Shown here: positions 1 through 5,082 of the stretch, piece by piece
Numbering within the stretch: the stretch's first letter is position 1
How the letters are laid out: the number at the start of each line of letters is the position of its first letter
Assembly (NCBI GenBank): GCA_017528675.1
Contig: JAFXOO010000216.1
Location: 1-6,170, forward strand
DNA: 6,170 nt
Source of the DNA: Oscillospiraceae bacterium
GTDB taxonomy: Bacteria; Bacillota; Clostridia; Oscillospirales; Ruminococcaceae
Reading direction: 5' to 3'
Translations under genes and position numbers: made by a program
Notes under the pieces: model-generated
Seen by the model: only the letters and a program-made list of their open reading frames with translations
What the model was told of the DNA's origin: nothing
Databases searched by the model: none

Positions 1-288
1 AAAGAGGGGACGCCCTGCAAGAGAGGGCGTCCCCTTTTCGGCTTGATACAGGGTTTTCCCTGCCGCATTGATGCGGCAGATAAAAACAGCCGACCCGGAG
101 GGAATTGTTTCCTTCCGGGTCGGTTGTTTTGCTTTTTCTATCCCATGTGCTTTATACCAATTGTTGATAACATCAATAGATTGCAGCTTGTCAATATAGT
201 CCGTTTTTGCCGCCTTCAGGCGGCAGGAATAGGCATCCTCGGCGGCTGGGTAGGGGACGCTCTCTCTTGCAGAGCGTCCCCTCTTTGA
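1..288. repeat. Long imperfect inverted repeat with hairpin-tipped arms (MITE-like or two opposed copies of a dispersed repeat)
   Basis: The left arm (about 1-90) and the reverse complement of the right arm (about 198-288) share the same succession of parts at the same spacing: AAAGAGGGGACGC, a 7-base loop, the return arm GCGTCCCCT, a 33-base spacer, then the CTGCCGC...GCGGCAG hairpin and an A-run. The outer hairpins are 6-16 with 24-34 and 253-263 with 271-281; their loops (GCAAGAG and CTCTTGC) are reverse complements. The stems differ by one pair changed on both sides (C-G against T-A). The inner hairpins are 60-67 with 72-79 and 208-214 with 219-225. There is no target-site duplication I can confirm, and the left end may be cut by the window edge. 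Confidence 0.6.
82..137. terminator. Bidirectional intrinsic terminator inside the inverted repeat
   Basis: ACAGCCGACCCGGA (86-99) pairs with TCCGGGTCGGTTGT (114-127) over 14 bp with one G-U pair. The stem extends inward by a few pairs and outward through A/T pairs. On the plus strand a T-rich tract (TTTTGCTTTTTC) follows; on the minus strand the upstream A-run reads as TGTTTTTA. It could stop transcription from either side. Confidence 0.75.
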
Positions 289-315
289 AAAAAGCCCCAC
301 CGGGGCTTTTTTCAA
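285..315. terminator. Bidirectional intrinsic terminator downstream of the substrate-binding protein gene
   Basis: TTGAAAAAAGCCCC (285-298) pairs perfectly with GGGGCTTTTTTCAA (302-315) around a 3-base loop. It ends in six T residues on either strand. On the minus strand it lies about 140 bases after the substrate-binding protein stop codon and is the best candidate for the end of the whole operon. Confidence 0.85.
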
Positions 316-320
316 ATTCA

Positions 321-430
321 CCCCTTGCAGAGCGCCCTCCGGCAAGGGGGATTTCGCCGTCTGCGGACGGCGACCAGAGGGCTTTGCCCTCTGGACTCCC
401 ACAAACTTTTTTTGGAGAAAAAAAGTTTGA
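321..430. repeat. Run of four adjacent hairpins in the 3' flank of the operon
   Basis: Four stems follow one another: CCCCTTGC/GCAAGGGG (321-328, 342-349), CGCCGTC/GACGGCG (355-361, 366-372), CCAGAGGGC/GCCCTCTGG (374-382, 386-394, perfect with a 3-base loop), and an A/T stem AAACTTTTTTT/AAAAAAAGTTT (403-413, 418-428). The last begins about 26 bases past the substrate-binding protein stop. They look like dispersed palindromic units, possibly protecting the mRNA 3' end. No gene is supported anywhere in 1-455. Confidence 0.6.
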
Positions 431-455
431 TCAAAAAAATCGTCCTGGCTTCGCC

Positions 456-1673
456 TTAAAACGCCGCAGCCGCCGAAACCGGCGCAAAGATGCTGTTTGC
501 CTGCTCGTCGGTCAGATCAACGCCGAAAACTTCCTTATAGTAAGCCTTCGTCTCCTCGGTGATGTCGATGTCCTCGAACTTCTCCGGATAGGCCGTCTTT
601 GCCAGCCACAGCAGCGTGATCGGGGTGTCAATACCCGGCGTATAACTCCGGTACATGCCCAGCGGCATCTTGTAGATACGCTTGTCCTCAACCGCCTTCA
701 CAGCGCTCCAGTCATAGGTGCCGACTTGGTTGTTATACAGCGTATCCGGCTGTGCTGCGTTGAAATTCGTGATGAACACAAGGCTCGGATTCCACGCATA
801 GATCTGCTCCATGTCCACTGCGGTGGAGTTGTCCGTCGTCAGCTCCTCGCCCACATTCTTGCAGCCGATCGCATCTGCCCACCACTGACCAAAGAACAGC
901 TTGCCGGATGTGGTAATATTTTCCTCGCTGTACTGGAACAGGAAGAACGCACGCTCCCGCTCGTCCTCCGGAATGTCCTTCACACGCTCCTGCACAAAAT
1001 TGTACTTCTCCTCGGAATACTTCCGGCAGATGTCACCCTTCGCATTCTCCGGGAACATCTCACCGAGCAGGTCAAGCCAGTTGTTCAGCGTCTCGATGGT
1101 GTCATATTCCCACTTGGAGGCGGAAACCGCCACCGCCGGAATGCCTGCTTCATTGAGCTGCTCACCGATCTGCGGCGCTTCGGCTCCGTAGAACACAACA
1201 TCGGGATCGAGCTTGACAACTTCCTCGACATTGATTTCGGTGCCCTGGATAAAGCCTGTCTCAGCATCCAGAACCTCCGGATAGAGTTCACCGAGCAGAC
1301 CGTTCTGCGCTGCCTTCATGCTCACATCCGCCATGCCCACGATCTTTTCACCGGAGTCAAAGAAGATCGTCAGCACAGACGGCAGCGGGTAAATATTGCC
1401 CACAACAATCCGGTCAATCTGCTTCGGTACCTCCACAGTATTGCCAAGGTGGTCAGTCACAGTGATTGTCTCGCTGTCAGATTCCGCCGCAGCCGTCGCA
1501 TTCTCCTCAGTCACCGCTTCGGAGTCTGCGGCTGCCTCGGTCTCTGCGGGCGCATCGGTCTGCGGGGCAGGCTCGGCTGTACTTGACGTGGTCGTACCTC
1601 CGGCACAGCCGCCCGTGACCGCCAGCATCGTACCGCTCAGCAGCAGCGCTGCAAGCTTCTTCCAGTTTTTCAT
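456..1673 (-). CDS. ABC transporter substrate-binding lipoprotein, Fe-siderophore/corrinoid/molybdate class (Peripla_BP_2-like)
   Basis: The 405-residue product starts MKNWKKLAALLLSG and has a lipoprotein signal ending TGGC, with Cys23 as the lipidated residue. An Ala/Glu/Thr/Ser-rich linker (about 24-68) tethers the binding domain to the membrane. The domain opens with ITVTDHLGNTVEVPKQIDRIVV (70-91), the usual entry of class III (BtuF/FhuD/FepB-like) binding proteins, and later has DPDVVFYGAE, WNPSLVFITNF and DTPITLLWLAKTAYPEKF. Ligands of this class include ferric siderophores, haem, cobalamin and, for MolA-type members, molybdate or tungstate; the sequence alone does not decide among them. 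The ATG at 1673 is chosen over the one at 1697 because AAGGA lies seven bases before it and the signal peptide begins there. No permease or ATPase gene is adjacent: the gene is followed by structured DNA and a terminator. It may share the nitrogenase-like operon's promoter or use one in the 164-base spacer. Confidence 0.9.
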   Translation of the reverse strand: MKNWKKLAALLLSGTMLAVTGGCAGGTTTSSTAEPAPQTDAPAETEAAADSEAVTEENATAAAESDSETITVTDHLGNTVEVPKQIDRIVVGNIYPLPSVLTIFFDSGEKIVGMADVSMKAAQNGLLGELYPEVLDAETGFIQGTEINVEEVVKLDPDVVFYGAEAPQIGEQLNEAGIPAVAVSASKWEYDTIETLNNWLDLLGEMFPENAKGDICRKYSEEKYNFVQERVKDIPEDERERAFFLFQYSEENITTSGKLFFGQWWADAIGCKNVGEELTTDNSTAVDMEQIYAWNPSLVFITNFNAAQPDTLYNNQVGTYDWSAVKAVEDKRIYKMPLGMYRSYTPGIDTPITLLWLAKTAYPEKFEDIDITEETKAYYKEVFGVDLTDEQANSIFAPVSAAAAF

Positions 1674-1837
1674 AAAAACATCCTTCTTTCTGCACAATTA
1701 TGTGCGTATGTTATTTTGCGTCCGTAAACGGACGCTTGGGGAGGGGCTGCCCGCCCCTCCTAAACCTCCCTCGGCAGGACCATGAGCCCTGCACCCGCAG
1801 GCTTTATACACAGCGGAGATTCCGCTATATATCCATC
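1674..1837 (-). promoter_or_regulatory. Structured spacer / 5' leader of the substrate-binding protein gene
   Basis: This 164-base spacer separates the protease from the substrate-binding protein gene. In minus-strand order it holds a hairpin with 6-bp arms (1812-1817 with 1821-1826); a three-part CCTGC/GCAGG set (1797-1801, 1788-1792, 1774-1778) in which the middle part can pair with either neighbour; a GC-rich hairpin (1740-1747 with 1753-1760); a palindromic hairpin (1718-1724 with 1729-1735); a small dyad (1692-1696 with 1701-1705); and the Shine-Dalgarno. No U-tract follows the strong hairpins on the minus strand, so they are not obvious terminators. I recognise no riboswitch class in it. 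A promoter could lie in the A/T-rich part near 1695-1720, but no convincing -35/-10 pair is visible. Confidence 0.45.
1714..1764 (-). repeat. Two-hairpin intergenic repeat, copy 1
   Basis: In minus-strand order it runs TTTAGGAGGGGCGGGCAG, a GC-rich stem (1753-1760 with 1740-1747, 5-base loop), then AGCGTCCG with CGGACGC (arms 1718-1724 and 1729-1735, 4-base loop) followed by AAAATA. Copy 2 (5865-5912) has the same order, loop sizes and flanks. Both copies lie just upstream of a start codon on the same strand. It could be a dispersed palindromic repeat of this genome or a shared mRNA element. Confidence 0.65.
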
Positions 1838-2605
1838 TTATTGTCGATACAGCGTGTAAAAATCCTCTCCGGCATCGACTTTGTCCGCAAGCGCCAGCAG
1901 CTCCTGTACCGAATGCGCTTCGATCCAGGCTGCGACCTCATGCTTGGCACACATATACCGGAACCGCCGGTCCTCCGCCTCTCCGGCATAGAATTCCTTC
2001 CCCGTGTCCATATCCTCCAGCGGGGTGGCGTTCTTGCCGTTGTCGGTCTGCTTCGCCCAGTTTTCGGCACTGTACTGCTCCCGGTAGTCGTTCTGCGTCG
2101 CAATACCCTCATCGAACCAGGTCGGCATCTTCCGCTGTGAATTGGCGGAATGAAAATGCGAATGCAGCTCGGCATGGGTCATCTCATGTGCGACAATATC
2201 CACATTCAGGTACTCCCGCAGAATGCCGGTATACTCCTTCTTCGGAAACAGCAGCGTTTTCGTGTCCTTTTCCCCGACCTTTCTGACGAGGTCCGGGTCA
2301 TCATGCACAATGAGGAGCCAGTTGTCCAGCCCTTTCATCTCACCGAAAAAGGCAGTATCACGCACTTTTGCTTCGTTGACAAGAGCGATGATCTCATTCC
2401 GGTCGCCGGCATAATCCTTGTTGACATAGACATTATCCATGATCTTCGTATAGCCCGGACGGATCGGAATGGTCATCAGGTAGCCATCACCGAACTGGAA
2501 ATACCAGACAGCGCCGCCGAGCAGCACCAGCAGAATGATCAGCACGATCACGAGAGGCTTTTTGCTTTTGGTCTTCCCGGGATGATTTTCACCATTCGCT
2601 GCCAT
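1838..2605 (-). CDS. Membrane-anchored gluzincin metalloprotease (HExxH, peptidase MA-like)
   Basis: The 255-residue protein has a short, Lys-rich cytoplasmic N-terminus (1-16), one hydrophobic helix (about 17-36, PLVIVLIILLVLLGGAVWYF) and an external domain, so it should be a signal-anchored extracytoplasmic zinc protease. HEMTH (140-144) gives two histidine ligands and catalytic Glu141. The segment PTWFDEGIA (161-169) supplies Glu166 as the likely third ligand, the gluzincin layout seen in Peptidase_MA-like proteins (HExTH followed by P-x-W-x-x-E-G). All catalytic residues are intact. The ATG at 2605-2603 is preceded by GGAAGGAG, which lies inside the last codons of the upstream component 1 gene; the gap is 6 bases, so it belongs to the same operon. 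Substrate is unknown. It might process or turn over a surface protein such as the downstream lipoprotein, which is inference from position only. Such a protease is not a standard part of Nif, Bch, Cfb or Mar systems as I know them. Confidence 0.85.
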   Translation of the reverse strand: MAANGENHPGKTKSKKPLVIVLIILLVLLGGAVWYFQFGDGYLMTIPIRPGYTKIMDNVYVNKDYAGDRNEIIALVNEAKVRDTAFFGEMKGLDNWLLIVHDDPDLVRKVGEKDTKTLLFPKKEYTGILREYLNVDIVAHEMTHAELHSHFHSANSQRKMPTWFDEGIATQNDYREQYSAENWAKQTDNGKNATPLEDMDTGKEFYAGEAEDRRFRYMCAKHEVAAWIEAHSVQELLALADKVDAGEDFYTLYRQ

Positions 2606-2611
2606 AAGAAC

Positions 2612-3760
2612 TCAGCTCCTTCCGGCAATTGCCTGTGTAATATAGGAAATATCCTCCGTCATGTCGGGGATCTCGCTGCGGAAAATTCGCCCGGAGAAGC
2701 CCTCGTGCGGCAGGCGGATAAACTTCGCCGTTTTCGGACAGATCGGCTCATAGAGGGGATCGGCAATGATGAACTCCGCCCCCTGCAACAGCGGCATCAG
2801 CTCGTCCTCATCCCTTGCCATGCAGTCAGAAACGCCGAGCTTCGAGCGTTCTATCTCTGTTGCAGCAACCGCACGCACCTGGATGCCGGTCTCATATGTC
2901 ACCGCATTCGCAAGACTCACCGAGGAAACACCCTCCCCGATCACCACCGCCGAGGGATTTATCCGACCGGTCATCGGCTCCATGGAATCGCCGTTTTTTG
3001 CCGCTAACCGGATACTTTCCACAATCGTATCCGTCCAGTCGCCATAGGGTCTGGCGGTCACATACGGAATGCCGAACCGCTTCCGCAGCACCTTTGCAGC
3101 GCCCATGCCTGCGTAGGATACAACAAGATTCACATGCGCTGACGGTGCCTTTTGCAGCGTTTCCAGATCATCGCCCATTGCCCAGTTGGAAACCACGGAA
3201 ATTCCCCTTTGTTCAAGAGCCGTCCGGAGATGCTCCGCACTCCCGTTCACCGAGAAATCAAGCGGTGTCACGCCGAGCAGATTCACAGAAATATCGTCGG
3301 TTTTCGGCAGTTCCTCAGTCACAAACCGCTCCGCAATACCGGCAAGTGCCATGGAAGCGCCCTGCACATAGGTGTGCATGCCATTCGTCGCAAAGCCGAA
3401 GGAGGGAATGCCCGTCTTTCGCTCGACAACCGCCGCAATCGCCCGGAAATCCGTGCCGATCATCATTGGAATCGGCGTTCCTGCAATGGCAATGAACCTC
3501 GGATGAAGCTGCTGTGCCGCCGAAACAATGTCCCGGATGAGCTTGTCATCATCGCCCATAATGGCTTCCATCTCGGAGATACCGGAGAGGAACACAAGGC
3601 TGTCGTGGTCATACCAGCGGGGCTCGTCGTGGGTGTTATAGGTCGAGTTACAGCCGGAGGCATCGTGCATGACGGTCATGCCGCCAAGCTCAAAAAGTGC
3701 CGAATTCACGCCGGATACATCCGCTGTGTAGGTGGAAATAATCCTTGCTGTCTGTGTCAT
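2612..3760 (-). CDS. Second nitrogenase component 1-like subunit (NifK/NifN/BchB-like), 382 aa
   Basis: The start is ATG at 3760-3758 (MTQTARIIST), sharing ATGA with the stop of the preceding gene. A longer in-frame start at 3883 is rejected because its 41 extra residues are only a shadow of the upstream gene. The 382-residue product has the component 1 fold pattern: LGGMTVMHDASGCNSTYNTH (25-44), FLSGISEMEAIMGDDDKLI (57-75), GTPIPMMIGTDFRAI (94-108), and VNLVVSYAGMGAAKVLRKRFGIP (210-232). Cys37 matches the central P-cluster cysteine (NifK 95). The equivalents of NifK Cys70 and Cys153 are gone (Thr95 takes the latter place), and Ser215 sits where NifD has its cofactor Cys. At 382 residues it is far shorter than NifK (about 520). 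It presumably forms an alpha2-beta2-like complex with the upstream subunit and receives electrons from the NifH-like protein. There is no strong Shine-Dalgarno, so translation probably relies on coupling. The metalloprotease gene starts 6 bases after its stop. Confidence 0.88.
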   Translation of the reverse strand: MTQTARIISTYTADVSGVNSALFELGGMTVMHDASGCNSTYNTHDEPRWYDHDSLVFLSGISEMEAIMGDDDKLIRDIVSAAQQLHPRFIAIAGTPIPMMIGTDFRAIAAVVERKTGIPSFGFATNGMHTYVQGASMALAGIAERFVTEELPKTDDISVNLLGVTPLDFSVNGSAEHLRTALEQRGISVVSNWAMGDDLETLQKAPSAHVNLVVSYAGMGAAKVLRKRFGIPYVTARPYGDWTDTIVESIRLAAKNGDSMEPMTGRINPSAVVIGEGVSSVSLANAVTYETGIQVRAVAATEIERSKLGVSDCMARDEDELMPLLQGAEFIIADPLYEPICPKTAKFIRLPHEGFSGRIFRSEIPDMTEDISYITQAIAGRS

Positions 3761-5082
3761 ACGCAACCGCACCCCAATCCTTTGATCTGAATGAGCTTCC
3801 GGGTGTCCTTCTCCTCCAGAAAGGCCTCCTCCATGAGGGAGAGAAGCTTCCGGATGCCCGAAAATCCGTAGTATCCGCCGCATTCCACCATGTTGACGAA
3901 ATAGGGAGATCCGGTGAAATAGGCGGCTTTCTGACCGATGGCAAGCGTTTTTTCACTCGTCTTACGGGGCAGCACACGCATCTTCACCTGCACTGTCGCA
4001 TAGACCGGAAGCGCCGGATAATGCGCCTGAAGCCACGCAAAATCGTCCTTTTCTTCGCCGGAAAAGCTGTCGGCATAGAGCGCTGTCACGTTGAATCCGT
4101 GCGTCAGCAGGAGCTTTGCAAGGCTCAGCGGGCGCATGGTGGCGGTATAGTCGATGACGACCGGAGCGCTGCCGATGACGGTCTTCGCATGCCGGAGCGC
4201 ATCCTCGCAGGCAGCAATTTCCTTCGACCAGTCCGGCGGGGTCACGCCGAGTGTAGCGGCAAATGTCCCAAGAACACGGGAAATTTCATCATAGTCATAG
4301 CTCAGCGGAAGATAGAGCAGCTTCTGGCCAAGACGAGCCTCCAGGGCTTCTCCGCCGGCTTTCCCCACTGGTTGATAGCAGATGTTAACAGAGGACGCTG
4401 CCATTTCCTGGTATTTCTCATAATCATGGCAATCATGAATTTCTGTAATAGAAAATCCGGCCTGTTCCGCAATGGCAAACAGCTCGCAGTTCTTGTCTGT
4501 GGGAAGATTATTGCCGATAATACTGATTCTTTGCGGGTCAAGCGGACGCTTTTTCAGCAGCGCATACAGCCCGCGCCGCATGAGCTGATCCGGCGTCAGA
4601 CCGCTTTTGCGCATGATGGGGTTCATATAACAATCGGTAAAGTCGATATCCGGGAAGCGCTCCCGCAGACGGCTGTAGCACAGTGGCAGGTCGCAGCCGA
4701 TGAAATGATGTATACAGCTTGTATACAGCAGGACGGCACGGGGTTTGTAGGGGAGCTTGTGCAGAATATCGGTCACGCCCTCGATGAGCAGATCCTCCAT
4801 ATCCCCCTCTAACACGTTGTTTTCACGGATCTCGATGGTCGAGAAGCGATCCAGTGCGTTCATCTCGGCAGCGGTCAGGACAACGCCCCGCAGGCAGCCT
4901 GCGGCACAGGCGAAGATTTCATGCGCCTGAGGCACGAGAAAGCCCGTATGGACGATGTTCCAGGTGCCTCTGGCGGAGCAGGAATACTCCAGCTCAGACC
5001 TGAAAGGCGCTGGAAACGGCGCATTTCCGATGGGGAGCATGGCGCCGGAGGTATCAGTCTCCCCGCCCATCCGCCTCAGCAT
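3757..5082 (-). CDS. Nitrogenase component 1-like subunit (NifD/NifE/BchN-like)
   Basis: This 441-residue protein belongs to the nitrogenase component 1 / oxidoreductase superfamily, the catalytic partner of the NifH-like protein. Cys35 (SCSARG), Cys59 and Cys63 (CAAGC) and Cys123 (TSCIHHFIGCD) fall at the positions of the three P-cluster cysteines of NifD (62, 88, 154); their spacing is close to the cluster ligands of BchN. Cys130 replaces an Asp of the usual IGDD motif. Cys235 in VNICYQP aligns by eye with FeMo-cofactor ligand Cys275 of NifD (LNLVHCYRS). No His matches His442; the region reads ECGGYYGFSG (400-409). The C-terminus ends in a CGC motif (438-440). The start ATG at 5082 follows AAAGGAG and overlaps the nifH-like stop (ATGCTGA), indicating translational coupling; the in-frame ATG at 5070 is a possible alternative. 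The 3' end overlaps the next gene by ATGA. Substrate is unknown: an isofunctional NifD is unlikely, while a tetrapyrrole, thioether or other reductase, or a cofactor scaffold, is possible. Confidence 0.9.
   Translation of the reverse strand: MLRRMGGETDTSGAMLPIGNAPFPAPFRSELEYSCSARGTWNIVHTGFLVPQAHEIFACAAGCLRGVVLTAAEMNALDRFSTIEIRENNVLEGDMEDLLIEGVTDILHKLPYKPRAVLLYTSCIHHFIGCDLPLCYSRLRERFPDIDFTDCYMNPIMRKSGLTPDQLMRRGLYALLKKRPLDPQRISIIGNNLPTDKNCELFAIAEQAGFSITEIHDCHDYEKYQEMAASSVNICYQPVGKAGGEALEARLGQKLLYLPLSYDYDEISRVLGTFAATLGVTPPDWSKEIAACEDALRHAKTVIGSAPVVIDYTATMRPLSLAKLLLTHGFNVTALYADSFSGEEKDDFAWLQAHYPALPVYATVQVKMRVLPRKTSEKTLAIGQKAAYFTGSPYFVNMVECGGYYGFSGIRKLLSLMEEAFLEEKDTRKLIQIKGLGCGCV

Noticed and set aside
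43..288. An 81-codon plus-strand frame in the left flank.
   Set aside because: It runs through the hairpins and the terminator of the inverted repeat and resembles no protein I know.
1..288. An uninterrupted minus-strand reading frame through the inverted repeat, including DYIDKLQSIDVINNWYKAHG.
   Set aside because: It looks protein-like for about 30 codons, but I see no start codon or ribosome site, and it reads through palindromes and a terminator; a gene remnant cannot be excluded but is not supported.
1..455. A CRISPR array, because of the many short palindromes.
   Set aside because: The hairpins differ from each other and there is no regular repeat-spacer period.
207..1586. A 459-codon open frame on the plus strand.
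   Set aside because: It lies antisense to the well-supported lipoprotein gene, begins inside the inverted repeat and has no recognisable domain; long antisense frames are expected from GC-rich codon bias.
1674..1837. A cobalamin or molybdenum-cofactor riboswitch in the binding-protein leader.
   Set aside because: It was considered because of the gene type, but I could not find the conserved core of either class, and the spacer is short for a cobalamin riboswitch.
2150..3007. A 285-codon open frame on the plus strand.
   Set aside because: It is antisense across the end of one gene and the start of another, has no domain, and no ribosome site decides its start.
3761..3883. A longer N-terminus for the second component 1 subunit.
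   Set aside because: The extra 41 residues are low-complexity, overlap the conserved end of the upstream gene, and the ATGA-coupled start fits the family better.
3745..4812. A 355-codon open frame on the plus strand.
   Set aside because: It is antisense to the first component 1 gene, with a biased Arg/His-rich composition and no motif.
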